Shown: positions 43,362 through 53,005 of the stretch, piece after piece
Position numbering within the stretch: the stretch's first letter is position 1
Layout: each line of letters opens with the position of its first letter
Assembly (NCBI RefSeq): GCF_010731815.2
Contig: NZ_AP022593.1
Location: forward strand, 1,674,001 to 1,738,000
Source of the DNA: Mycolicibacterium arabiense
GTDB lineage: Bacteria; Actinomycetota; Actinomycetes; Mycobacteriales; Mycobacteriaceae
Reading direction: 5' to 3'
Length of the DNA stretch: 64,000 bases
Made by a program: the position numbers and the translations under genes
Notes under the pieces: model-generated
Database searches by the model: none
Told to the model about the DNA's origin: nothing
Seen by the model: the letters and a program-made list of their open reading frames with translations, nothing else

Positions 43362-44538
43362 GGAGGAGGTTCTTGCTGATGATGGTCTTCTGGATCTCGC
43401 TGGTGCCCTCGCCGATCAGCAGGAACGGCGCGTCGCGCATCAGCCGTTCGATCTCGTACTCCTTGGAGTATCCGTAGCCGCCGTGGATGCGGAAGCTCTG
43501 CTGGGTGACCTCGATGCAGTACTCACTGGCCAGGTACTTCGCCATGCCCGCCGCGACGTCGTTGCGCTCACCGGAGTCCTTGAGCCTGGCGGCGTTGACC
43601 ATCATCAGGTGCGCCGCCTCGACCTTGGTCGCCATCTCGGCGAGCTGGAACGCGATCGCCTGGTGGTCGGCGATCGGCTTGCCGAAGGTGCTGCGCTGCT
43701 GGGCGTATCGCACCGCGAGTTCGAACGCCCGCAACGCCACCCCGCAGGCGCGGGCCGACACGTTGACCCGGCCCACTTCCACGCCGTCCATCATCTGGGC
43801 GAAGCCACGGCCGGGCGCGTTGCCGAGCACGTCGTCATCGGAGGCGACGTACCCGTCGAAGATCAGCTCGGTGGTGTCGATGCCCTTGTAGCCGAGCTTG
43901 TCGAGCTTTCCCGGGATCGTCAGCCCGGGGGCCACCTCGCCGAAACCGGGCGGCTTCTCGATCAGGAACGCCGTCAGGTTGCGATGCGGCTTGTCTGCAC
44001 CCTCGTCCGTCTTCACAAGCGCCGCAACCAGAGTCGAGCTGCCACCGTTGGTCAGCCACATCTTCTGGCCGGTGATCGCGTAACCACCCTCGGGCCTGCG
44101 GACGCCCCTGGTGCGGATGGCTGCGACGTCGGAACCCAGTTCTGGCTCGGACATCGAGAACGCTCCCCGGATCTCGCCGGTGGCCATCCGCGGGAGGAAC
44201 CGCTTCTTCTGTTCGTCGGTGCCGTGCTGGCGGATCATGTAGGCCACGATGAAGTGCGTGTTGATCACGCCGGAGACGCTCATCCAGCCGCGGGCCAGCT
44301 CCTCGACGCACAGCGCGTAGGTGAGCAGCGACTCCCCCAGTCCGCCGTACTCCTCGCCGATCATGAGGCCGAACAGCCCCATCTCGCGCATCGCGTCGAC
44401 GATCTGCTGCGGGTAGGTGTCGGAGTGCTCGAGTTCCTGGGCGTTCGGGATGATCTCCCTGTCGACGAAATCGCGTACAGTCGAGACGATCTCGCACTGC
44501 ACGTCGGTCAGACCGACCGTCTGCGCGAGCCTAGTCAT
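43345..44538 (-). CDS. Acyl-CoA dehydrogenase
   Basis: A 397-residue canonical acyl-CoA dehydrogenase starting at ATG 44538. GAFSMSEPELGSDVAAIRT and KMWLTNGGSSTLVAALVKT mark the FAD/substrate region; RIHGGYGYSKEYEIERLMRDA and LLIGEGTSEIQKTIISKNLL the C-terminus, where GEGTSEIQ carries the catalytic Glu in the short/branched-chain class. It acts with the thiolase and SDR encoded just upstream in the same transcript. Confidence 0.9.
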   Translation of the reverse strand: MTRLAQTVGLTDVQCEIVSTVRDFVDREIIPNAQELEHSDTYPQQIVDAMREMGLFGLMIGEEYGGLGESLLTYALCVEELARGWMSVSGVINTHFIVAYMIRQHGTDEQKKRFLPRMATGEIRGAFSMSEPELGSDVAAIRTRGVRRPEGGYAITGQKMWLTNGGSSTLVAALVKTDEGADKPHRNLTAFLIEKPPGFGEVAPGLTIPGKLDKLGYKGIDTTELIFDGYVASDDDVLGNAPGRGFAQMMDGVEVGRVNVSARACGVALRAFELAVRYAQQRSTFGKPIADHQAIAFQLAEMATKVEAAHLMMVNAARLKDSGERNDVAAGMAKYLASEYCIEVTQQSFRIHGGYGYSKEYEIERLMRDAPFLLIGEGTSEIQKTIISKNLLHEYRL

Positions 44539-44568
44539 GGGCGATCCCGCTCCGCTTCTCGCTGGCCG

Positions 44569-45795
44569 TCACGCGCCGACCCGCTCGAACACGGCAGCCA
44601 GACCCTGGCCGCCGCCGATGCACATCGTCTCGAGGCCGTATCGGCCGTCGCGGCGGTGCAGTTCGCGCGCCAGCGTGGCCAACATCCGGCCGCCGGTGGC
44701 GCCGACGGGGTGACCGAGCGAGATACCCGACCCGGCAACGTTGGTGCGGTCGAAGTCGCTCGGCCCGAACTTCCACTCCCGCGTCACCGCCAGCGCCTGG
44801 GCGGCGAACGCTTCGTTGAGTTCGATGACGTCCATGTCCGCGATGCCCAGCCCTGCCTTCTGCAGCGCAGCCTCGGTCGCGGGCACGGGACCGATGCCCA
44901 TCACGTTGGGCGGTACCCCGGCCACGCCCCAGGACACCAGCCGAACCAGCGGCGTCAACCCCAGTTCGGCCGCCTTGTCGACGGTGGTCACGATGCACAT
45001 CGATGCCGCGTCGTTCTGACCGCTCGAGTTTCCGGCCGTCACGGTGGCGTCGGGATCCTGCTTCAGCAGAACGGGTCTCAGCTGGCTCAGCGCTTCCACC
45101 GAGGTATCGGCACGCGGGTGCTCGTCGGTGTCGAGCACGGAATCACCAGACTTGCCCGACACCGTGACCGGGATGATCTGCTCGGCCAGCGACCCGTCGC
45201 GTTGCGCTGCCACCGCACGCTGGTGCGATCGCACGGCCAGCTCGTCCTGCTCGTCGCGCGGGATGTCGTACTGCCGACGCAGGTTCTCGGCCGTCTCCAA
45301 CATGCCGCCCGGGACGGGGTAGTCGCGCCCGCCTGCGGTGGTGCGGCCGCGCGACAGTGCGTCGTGCACCTGCACGCCTCCCCTCGCGCCACCCCAGCGC
45401 ATGTCGGTGGAGTGGAACACCACGTTGCTCATGGACTCGGCACCCCCGGCAACTACGAGGTCGTTCTGGCCGCTGCCGACTTGCATGGCGGCCTGGATGA
45501 CGGCCTGCAGGCCCGAGCCGCACCGGCGGTCGAGCTGCATGCCGGGCACCGTGACGGGAAGGCCGGCGTCCAGGGCCACGACGCGCCCGATCGCCGGGGC
45601 CTCCATGCTCGGATAGCAGTGCCCCAGGATGACGTCCTCGACGTCGCCGGGTCCGATGCCGGTGCGCTCGAGCAGCCCGCGCAGTGCGGCCACGCCGAGG
45701 TCGACCGCGGTCAGACTCTTGAACATGCCGCCGTAGCGGCCGATGGGCGTGCGGACGGGCTCGCAGACGACCGCCTCGCGCAACGAGGCGCTCAT
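44569..45795 (-). CDS. Acetyl-CoA acetyltransferase (thiolase)
   Basis: A 408-residue thiolase. ATG 45795 shares one base with the SDR stop (TGATG), so translation is coupled. Cys92 in MQLDRRCGSGLQAV is the acyl-accepting residue; ELNEAFAAQAL, SLGHPVGATGGRML and ETMCIGGGQGLA complete the active site. It is of the FadA type used in beta-oxidation. All neighbours in the operon (SDR, dehydrogenase, GntR) fit one cycle. Confidence 0.9.
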   Translation of the reverse strand: MSASLREAVVCEPVRTPIGRYGGMFKSLTAVDLGVAALRGLLERTGIGPGDVEDVILGHCYPSMEAPAIGRVVALDAGLPVTVPGMQLDRRCGSGLQAVIQAAMQVGSGQNDLVVAGGAESMSNVVFHSTDMRWGGARGGVQVHDALSRGRTTAGGRDYPVPGGMLETAENLRRQYDIPRDEQDELAVRSHQRAVAAQRDGSLAEQIIPVTVSGKSGDSVLDTDEHPRADTSVEALSQLRPVLLKQDPDATVTAGNSSGQNDAASMCIVTTVDKAAELGLTPLVRLVSWGVAGVPPNVMGIGPVPATEAALQKAGLGIADMDVIELNEAFAAQALAVTREWKFGPSDFDRTNVAGSGISLGHPVGATGGRMLATLARELHRRDGRYGLETMCIGGGQGLAAVFERVGA

Positions 45796-46535
45796 CAGAT
45801 GTGCCGCCCGCCGGTCACTTCCAGCACCGTGCCGGTCATGTACGACGACAGGTCCGAGGCGAGGAACAGCGCCACCGACGCGACCTCGCTGGGCTCGCCG
45901 GCACGCGCCATCGGGATCTCGGCCAGCTTGGCGTCCCAAATGCGTTGCGGCATGGCCTCGGTCATTGCCGAACGGATGAGCCCTGGCTGGATGGCGTTGA
46001 CCCGCACACCCAGGTGGGCGACCTCCTTGGCAGCGGCCTTGGTGAGGCCGACGATCCCGGCCTTGGCCGCCGAGTAGTTGGTCTGGCCGATCAGCCCGAC
46101 CTTCCCCGAGATCGAGGAGATGTTCACGATCGCGCCGCGCTTCTGCTCGCGCATGACGTCGGCGGCCTTGCGGGTGCCGTTCCAGCTGCCCTTGAGGTGC
46201 ACGGCGATCACCTGGTCGAACTGCTCCTCGGTCATCTTTCGCATCGTCGCGTCGCGCGTGATGCCCGCGTTGTTGACCATGACGTCCAACCCACCGAACT
46301 CCGAGACGGCCGCCGCCACGAGCGCCTCGACGTCGTCGGCCCTGGTGACGTCGCACCGCACGGCGCGAGCCACGTCCGCGCCGCCCAACCGGCCGACCGC
46401 CGCCTCGGTGGCATCGAGGTCGAGGTCGCCGAGGACGACGCGTGCGCCCTCTGCCACGTAGCGCTCGGCGATGGCGAAGCCGATCCCCTGTGCGCCGCCG
46501 GTCACCACCGCGGTGCGTCCGTCAAGCAGTCCCAT
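45795..46535 (-). CDS. SDR, FabG-like (3-oxoacyl/3-hydroxyacyl reductase or dehydrogenase)
   Basis: A 246-residue SDR starting at ATG 46535. Cofactor motif [17 protein letters not shown], acidic VLGDLDLD for [17 protein letters not shown] as in FabG, catalytic [22 protein letters not shown]. The C-terminus ([15 protein letters not shown]) is typical. The Asp after strand 2 favours NAD(H), so dehydrogenation of a 3-hydroxyacyl-CoA in catabolism is more likely than fatty acid synthesis. First gene of a four-gene operon and divergent from an acyl-CoA dehydrogenase. Confidence 0.88.
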   Translation of the reverse strand: MGLLDGRTAVVTGGAQGIGFAIAERYVAEGARVVLGDLDLDATEAAVGRLGGADVARAVRCDVTRADDVEALVAAAVSEFGGLDVMVNNAGITRDATMRKMTEEQFDQVIAVHLKGSWNGTRKAADVMREQKRGAIVNISSISGKVGLIGQTNYSAAKAGIVGLTKAAAKEVAHLGVRVNAIQPGLIRSAMTEAMPQRIWDAKLAEIPMARAGEPSEVASVALFLASDLSSYMTGTVLEVTGGRHI

Positions 46536-46579
46536 GGTCGTCGTACCCCTCTCAGTCCGGCCGTCGGCGTCAAACATAA

Positions 46580-46590
46580 AATATGATATT
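46580..46590. promoter_or_regulatory. AT-rich palindrome in divergent promoter
   Basis: AATAT-G-ATATT in a 97-bp region between the SDR operon and the acyl-CoA dehydrogenase at 46633. The surrounding CATAAAATATGATATTC is strongly AT-rich for this genome and includes possible -10 hexamers on both strands (TATGAT on the plus strand). The local GntR is the likely binder; GntR sites are often AT-rich dyads. Confidence 0.45.
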
Positions 46591-46632
46591 CGTGGCAGGC
46601 ACGCCGCACCCCCGAGCAGGAGAGTCCGACGA

Positions 46633-47850
<1,218 letters not shown>

Positions 47851-47863
47851 TGCCCCGCCGCCG

Positions 47864-48316
47864 TCAGGCGATGTAGCGGATGATCGACTCTGCGACCGCT
47901 GCCGGCTTCTCCGAGTCCTCGATCTCCACGGTGATCGTGGTGGTCGCCTGCACGGCGCTCTCGAGTTGGTTGATCGCGGTGACCTCGCCGCGGGCGCGGA
48001 TCCTCGCCCCCACCTTGACCGGCGTGATGAAGCGAACCTTGTTGTAGCCGTAGTTCACCGCCAGCGAGATGCCGTCGACGCGGTAGAGGTCATGCGAGAA
48101 GTGCGGGAGCAGCGACAGTGTCAGCAGCCCGTGGGCGATGGTGCCGCCGAACGGGCCGTCGGCCGCCTTCTCCGGATCGACGTGAATCCACTGATGATCG
48201 TCCGTGGCGTCGGCGAACAGGTTGACGCGCTCCTGGCTGATTTCCATCCACTCGGTCGGGCCGAGTTGGCTGCCCTGTGCCGCTGCAAACTCGTTCAGAT
48301 CCTTGAAGACTTTCAC
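47864..48316 (-). CDS. MaoC-like (R)-specific enoyl-CoA hydratase
   Basis: A 150-residue hot-dog-fold hydratase. GTG 48316 is preceded by GAGAGGAGCAGGC, a strong ribosome site, and is preferred to the upstream ATG at 48556, whose extension has no similarity to MaoC. The hydratase motif is FADATDDHQWIHVDPEKAADGPFGGTIAHG, split here: Asp and His in the first half, GGTIAHGLLTLSL in the second. It adds water to trans-2-enoyl-CoA. It faces the structured region 48317-48679. Confidence 0.89.
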   Translation of the reverse strand: MKVFKDLNEFAAAQGSQLGPTEWMEISQERVNLFADATDDHQWIHVDPEKAADGPFGGTIAHGLLTLSLLPHFSHDLYRVDGISLAVNYGYNKVRFITPVKVGARIRARGEVTAINQLESAVQATTTITVEIEDSEKPAAVAESIIRYIA

Positions 48317-48679
48317 GCCTGCTCCTCTCGGGGTGATCGCGACGTCGCACGCCGCCCGTAATAGATGTAGCCGCTGCGCGATCTGAACACAATCTCCCAT
48401 TTGCTGGAAAACCAGGGAATTGGTCGGATTTCGCGCCGAATTTTGCCAGTCGGGTTCATACGCTGGGCTAATAACCGAAATTGCCATTGCAGAGTTTTGA
48501 CGCGCGTGCACAATTTTTTGCCGCAGGCTTGTGACCTGCGGGTAACCATATTTCACCGCTGGTTTCCTGGCTCGAACGGCCCGATACTGACTGCGCGATT
48601 CGCATTAATCCGATGCGAATGAACGGTGGCCGGCGGCGCCGTACTACGCCGCTCGGCTGCCCTACGAATGGGGCAATAA
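48317..48679. other. AT-richer intergenic region with three hairpins
   Basis: 363 bases without a gene, more AT-rich than its surroundings (for example ACAATTTTTTGC at 48510-48521). Three perfect stem-loops follow one another toward the gene at 48680: CCGCAGG/CCTGCGG (48521-48541), ATTCGCAT/ATGCGAAT (48598-48620) and GCGGCG/CGCCGC (48633-48652). It must contain the promoters of the MaoC-like gene and the gene at 48680. Confidence 0.6.
48598..48620. promoter_or_regulatory. Perfect 8-bp inverted repeat before the GNAT-like gene
   Basis: ATTCGCAT and ATGCGAAT around a 7-base spacer (TAATCCG), 60 bases before ATG 48680. It could be an operator or a leader hairpin; the AT-containing spacer favours protein binding. 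Confidence 0.4.
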
Positions 48680-49399
48680 ATGAGCGTTCCCAGCCTGGAA
48701 TTTCACGACTACGCGGCTTTTCGCATGCCCGAGAACATCAGCTGGTGGGACAGGGACTCGAGGTCCACGATGGTCATATCGACCCCGGAACTCGACTCCG
48801 CGCTGTGGTCGGAATACCTGTGCTGCGCCGAGCGCAGCTACCGCAAGCACGGCGTCGAGAAGGCGCTCGACGTGGCGGCGATCGCCGACGGGGCGGACAC
48901 CGCGATCTTCTGGGCACTGGTCGACGACGACGGGGTCATGCTGGGCGGCGTTCGCGCCAAGGGGCCGCTGACGGGAGCCGACGACTCGCACGCCGTGGTG
49001 GAGTGGGCGGGCCACGAGGGGTTGCCCATGGTGCGCAAGATGATCGACGACCGGGCGCCGTTCGGCATCCTGGAGATGAAGTCGGCGTGGACGACGGACG
49101 ATCGGAGCCGGGCGGGCCTGGTGTCCACCGCTCTGGCACGCAGTGGCTTTCACGCACTGGAACTCATGGGCATCCAGTTCTGCATGGCGACCTCCGCGCC
49201 TCACATCCTGGAGCGCTGGGGATCGTCGGGCGGCGTGGTGGCCCCCATCCCCGCGGCGGCGTACCCCGACGAGCGCTACCGCACGAAGATGATGTGGTGG
49301 GACAGGCGGACGTTCGCCAATCATGCTGACCCCGAACAGTTGTCGAAGATCCTGCGGGAGACCGCGGCGATCGCCTCGCGTCCGGCGATCGCCTTGTAA
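48680..49399 (+). CDS. Unrecognised protein with GNAT-like features
   Basis: A 239-residue protein, ATG 48680 after AATGGGGCAATAA (weak ribosome site). I do not recognise a named family. The second half has the look of an N-acyltransferase: APFGILEMKSAWTTDDR, then AGLVSTALARSGFHALELMG, then ATSAPHILERWGSSGG and a final YPDERYRTKMMWWDRRTF. The ordered strands, the Met-Trp-Trp-Asp end and the middle aromatic dyad resemble GNATs of the autoinducer-synthase/FeeM (N-acyl amino acid synthase) type. No membrane segment or signal is seen. It stands alone between the structured leader and the c-di-GMP gene. Function unknown. Confidence 0.6.
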   Translation: MSVPSLEFHDYAAFRMPENISWWDRDSRSTMVISTPELDSALWSEYLCCAERSYRKHGVEKALDVAAIADGADTAIFWALVDDDGVMLGGVRAKGPLTGADDSHAVVEWAGHEGLPMVRKMIDDRAPFGILEMKSAWTTDDRSRAGLVSTALARSGFHALELMGIQFCMATSAPHILERWGSSGGVVAPIPAAAYPDERYRTKMMWWDRRTFANHADPEQLSKILRETAAIASRPAIAL

Positions 49400-49891
49400 C
49401 CGCACGCAACGGCGTCGCGAGCGCTACGGCCGGCCGGATTGCCGAAATCACCGGACCGTCGACCGACCGAGCCGAGGCGGCCCGCGTCCGCCATGGTCGC
49501 TCGCCGACACGCACCGGGCGGCTGGCGCAGTAGCCGAGGTGCGCGAGACGTCCGCCGGCGCGGCCGCCCCCTCAGACCTCGTCGACGACCGTCGCGACGG
49601 GTAGCCAGGCGCCGGGCTCCCGCCGATCGCCCGCGACCACGCCGCACCGCGGGCTCGGCAACGTCGACGTTGCCGGCAGGTTGCGGTGAGTGGTCGAACC
49701 GAAGCGCCCGGGTCGCCAGTCCCTCGAGCACGACGGGCCCCGTCCGTGCACGGCCACTCGCGCAGCGCTCGTCTCCAGCGACGCGCCCGCAGTTGGCCGA
49801 TACCGAGGTTGCGCGGCCACGATGACCAATCGGTGTCGGTCGCGGGCCGTACGCAGCATGAACACACACGACCGGCGATACTGTCTACACA
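49400..49891. other. 492-bp region without a convincing gene
   Basis: GC-rich with open frames in all phases but none with a ribosome site or recognisable similarity. Two overlapping minus-strand frames (around 49572-49892 and 49321-49869) contain short protein-like stretches (MLRTARDRHRLVIVAA; VVLEGLATRALRFDHS) that could be remnants of one frameshifted gene. The promoter of the GGDEF-EAL gene must lie at its right end. Confidence 0.4.
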
Positions 49892-51748
49892 ATGTCCGGA
49901 GGAACGCCTCGCGTAAGCCTTGAGCGGCTGGTGACCGACGTCGCCGTCGACCTCATGGCGTCGAATGCGGCCACCTCCGTACCGGTGGCCCGCAAGGTGC
50001 TCGCGATGCTCGTCGCGTACTTCGACGTCGACGTCAGCTTCCTGCGCTACAACGACCATTCCATTCGGGCATCCCTGCTGGTGGCCGAATGGCCCGAGCG
50101 CCTGGACGTACCCGACCCCGACCCGCTCGGCGTCGTCTACTTCGCCGACGCCGACCCCGTGTTCGCGGCGTCGGAGCACGGCAAGAAGCCACTGGTGTTC
50201 CGGCCCGAGAACGAGGACTACCAACGGCGCATCGAGGAGGCGCGCACGGTCCCCCAGACGTCGATGGCCGCAGCACCGCTGGTGTCGGGCGACCTCACGA
50301 CCGGGGTGCTCGGCTTCGTGAAGTTCGGCGATCGCGAGTGGCGGCCGGAGGAACTCAACGCGCTCGAGGCCATCGGATCGCTGTTCGCGCAGGTGCAGGC
50401 ACGGGTGAAGGCCGAGGATCAGCTCCGTCACCGCGCCGAGCACGATGACCTGACCGGCCTGTGCAACCGGCGCGCGCTGCTCGACCACCTGGCGGCCAGG
50501 CTGGCGCCGGGTCGCCCGGGTCCGGTCGCGACGCTGTACTTCGACCTCGACCGGCTCAAGACCATCAACGACTACCTCGGACACACGGCAGGCGACTGGT
50601 TCATCCGGGTTCTCGCCGACCGGCTCCAGCAGAGCACCAAGCGCCCCAGCGTCATCGCACGCCTCGGCGGCGACGAATTCGTAGTCGTGCCGACCGAGCC
50701 GACGTCGGCCACCGAAGCCGAGGAACTCGCCGAACACCTGCTGAGCGTGCTGCGCGAGCGCGTTGCCATCGACGGCGAGATGCTCACCCGCACCGTCAGC
50801 ATCGGCGTCGCGCTCGGCGTTCCCGGTCGCGACACCACCAAGGAACTCCTGCGCAGAGCCGATCAGGCGTTGATGACCGCCAAGGCCGAGGGCGGCAACC
50901 GCGTCGCGGCGGCCACCGAGGAAATGGCCCTGGAGTCGGAGTTCCGCAACGACATCGAGTTGCACCTGCAGAACGTCATCGAGAACGGGGCCCTGTTCCT
51001 GCGTTACCTGCCCGAGGTCGACATGCGCACCGGACGGGTGCTCGCCACCGAGGCCCTGGTCCGGTGGGAACACCCCACCCGAGGCCTGCTGTCCCCGGCC
51101 TCGTTCATCGCGGTGGCCGAGTCCATCAACCTGGCCGGTGAACTCGGCCGGTGGGTGATGCGCACCGCCTGCGCGGAGTTCGCGCGGTGGCGCGCCACGG
51201 GCGTCGCGGACGACGTGGTGCTGCGGCTGAACGTCTCCCCCGTGCAGCTCGTCGCCGGGGGATTCGTCGAGTCGGTGGCCGGCATCCTCGCCGAGTTCGA
51301 CCTGCCCCGCGGGTCGGTGTGCGTCGAGATCACCGAGAGCGTGGTGGTGCACGACCTGGAGACCACGAGCATCACGCTGGCCGGCCTCCGCGAGGCGGGC
51401 GTCAAGGTGGCGATCGACGACTTCGGCACGGGCTACAGCGTGTTCGCACACCTCAAGCAGTTGCCGGTGGACGTCCTCAAGATCGACCGCAGCTTCGTGA
51501 CGGATCTGGGCCGCAACCCCGACGACCTCGCGATCGTGCGCGCGATCATCGCGCTCGCCGATGCCTTCGGTCTGCAGCTGGTGGCCGAGGGCGTCGAAAC
51601 GGAGGCGGCGGCGCAGACACTGCTGCGCCACGGCTGCAGGCGGGCGCAAGGCTTCCTGCTGTCCGAGCCCCTGGCCGGCGACGAGATGCTGGCGTTGCTC
51701 GAAGAGGGTGGCGTCTCAGTGCACTTTCCGGCAGTGCCCGGGACCTGA
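49892..51748 (+). CDS. GAF-GGDEF-EAL c-di-GMP turnover protein
   Basis: A 618-residue protein, ATG 49892 after GTCCGGAGGA... at proper spacing. GAF domain about residues 25-170; linker helix with QVQARVKAEDQLRHRAEHDD; GGDEF domain with RLGGDEFVVVP (GGDEF 259-263); EAL domain with EAL at 387-389, then ITESVVVHDLE, IDDFGTGYS and KIDRSFV. All catalytic signatures are intact, so both diguanylate cyclase and phosphodiesterase are possible, as described for the M. smegmatis and M. tuberculosis (Rv1354c) proteins with the same architecture. No RxxD inhibitory site is present before GGDEF. The GAF ligand is unknown. No membrane segment. Confidence 0.92.
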   Translation: MSGGTPRVSLERLVTDVAVDLMASNAATSVPVARKVLAMLVAYFDVDVSFLRYNDHSIRASLLVAEWPERLDVPDPDPLGVVYFADADPVFAASEHGKKPLVFRPENEDYQRRIEEARTVPQTSMAAAPLVSGDLTTGVLGFVKFGDREWRPEELNALEAIGSLFAQVQARVKAEDQLRHRAEHDDLTGLCNRRALLDHLAARLAPGRPGPVATLYFDLDRLKTINDYLGHTAGDWFIRVLADRLQQSTKRPSVIARLGGDEFVVVPTEPTSATEAEELAEHLLSVLRERVAIDGEMLTRTVSIGVALGVPGRDTTKELLRRADQALMTAKAEGGNRVAAATEEMALESEFRNDIELHLQNVIENGALFLRYLPEVDMRTGRVLATEALVRWEHPTRGLLSPASFIAVAESINLAGELGRWVMRTACAEFARWRATGVADDVVLRLNVSPVQLVAGGFVESVAGILAEFDLPRGSVCVEITESVVVHDLETTSITLAGLREAGVKVAIDDFGTGYSVFAHLKQLPVDVLKIDRSFVTDLGRNPDDLAIVRAIIALADAFGLQLVAEGVETEAAAQTLLRHGCRRAQGFLLSEPLAGDEMLALLEEGGVSVHFPAVPGT

Positions 51749-51899
51749 GCGCGCGTTCCGCACGTCGCGCAGCGCTCGGTGCACGGCTGAGCACGGGCGG
51801 CGGGTGTCGACGTCACGCGTTGCCGTGCGCAAGATCTCCACTCGACCGAAACGGCTCGCGGTACGTCCCACCAGGCACACCCGCCGCTGCTCCCCGCCG

Positions 51900-52608
51900 A
51901 CGCCCGCCGGGGGCTCGCCAGTGAACCCGTCGTGCTCGTTCGGCGCCACACTGATGCCCATGCGGGCCCGCACCGCCAGGGGCCCATCCGGTGTGGCGAA
52001 CACGGCGCCCACGACGCGTCCGTCGTCGAACACCAGTCGGCGCAGTGGCGTACCGGTCAGCACGTCGACGCCGCGACTGCGCGCCTGGCCGACCATCCAG
52101 TCCCGTAGTTCGGGCGCGCCCATGCCGTGGCGCCAGCCGATCGAGCCGATGGGCAACACCTCGACGGTCCCGCCGTCGGCTGCGCGCATCGTGTGGTCCC
52201 CCCGGCGAAGACGCGGGAGTGGAGCATCCCGTAGGGCGACGTAAGGCACTGCACGGCCCAATCGCTCAGACGCGAGCCGATGAAGGGTTCGATCTCGCCC
52301 TCGCGGACCGCACTGACGACGCGCGTCGGCACCGGCACGTCGCGAGCGACGTGGGCAGACCCGGGCACCCACGCGGCGAAGTCCGCGAAGTAGTCGGCGG
52401 TCTTTGCGTCGGCGGCCTCGGTGATCAACCAACCGCAGGCCTGAACGCGCCGTCGGGTGGCGACACCCAACCCTCGGTTGATCCGAACCGGTGGGGCGTC
52501 CGCGACCAAGACGTCGCATCCCGCGTCGACGGTGGCGATCGCTCCCGCGAGACCTCCAATGCCGGCACCGATCGAGACGAGGTCGACCTCGCGGTCCCAC
52601 TTCTGCAT
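51900..52608 (-). pseudogene. Broken FAD-dependent oxidoreductase gene
   Basis: Starting at ATG 52608, the first frame reads VDLVSIGAGIGGLAGAIATV (Rossmann FAD motif) and continues through MLHSRVFAGG; then the reading frame is lost in a run of six C (52198-52203 on the plus strand). Similarity continues in another frame from MRAADGGTVEVLPIGSIGW to GRVVGAVFATPDGPLAVRAR. After about 51930 nothing similar follows, so the C-terminal half (about 250 residues of a normal 500-550) is absent. It resembles flavoproteins of the fumarate-reductase/3-ketosteroid dehydrogenase type. A sequencing error in the C-run would remove the frameshift but not the truncation. Confidence 0.75.
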
Positions 52609-53005
52609 CAGCTACGCCCGCTGTGAGGATGCTCACTCCGGGATGCGCCATCCCGGCCGCGACGGGCGACGAAGCACCGTGCGACTGCGCCGACGCCGGC
52701 CCTCGGCGCGACACCCGGTCGCCGCGGGGCCGTTCTGGGCGCTGCCGGCCGAAGGTGCACGTCAACGCGGTTCTGAACCGCGTAGACGTGGTGGCGGACC
52801 TCACCCGGAGCTAGACCCGAAGTCATCACGATTGCGACTTTACATACCGATGGGATGCTATGCAGCGCGTACCTGAACCCGGAGTTTGGCGGGACGCGGC
52901 CCGCGGTCCGAGTCCGTGGATCGCAGCAAATTCCTGTAGAACTTCCTGGGGTGCACGCGCACACGGGGGTCGGTCAGTACGGAAAGTCGAGAACGGGCAG
53001 CAACG
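52609..53005. other. 397-bp region upstream of the first ScbR-like gene
   Basis: No gene is recognised. It holds the 27-bp palindrome at 52761-52787 and, further right, AT-richer bases (GATTGCGACTTTACATACC at 52830-52848) that may be a promoter (TTGCGA as -35 and TATGCA near 52859 as -10). Confidence 0.4.
52761..52787. promoter_or_regulatory. 27-bp palindrome upstream of ScbR-like regulators
   Basis: ACGCGGTT-CTG-AACCGCGT (52765-52783) is a perfect 8+8 dyad; GTC (52761-52763) and GAC (52785-52787) extend it with a single mismatched pair. Length and symmetry are those of autoregulatory elements bound by ScbR/ArpA-type regulators, two of which are encoded downstream. Confidence 0.6.

Noticed and set aside
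43360..46077. A 905-codon open frame on the plus strand
   Set aside because: It lies opposite the dehydrogenase, thiolase and SDR genes, which have strong motifs; its protein is rich in Arg, His and Gly with no domain, the usual shadow in GC-rich DNA.
48511..48541. Hairpin beside a run of six T as an intrinsic terminator
   Set aside because: The T-run precedes the stem on the plus strand, and on the minus strand the stem is followed by A residues; neither gives the needed U-tract after the stem.
49321..49892. Two minus-strand frames as real genes
   Set aside because: They overlap in different phases, lack ribosome sites and recognisable domains. At best remnants of one decayed gene, which is noted in the region entry.
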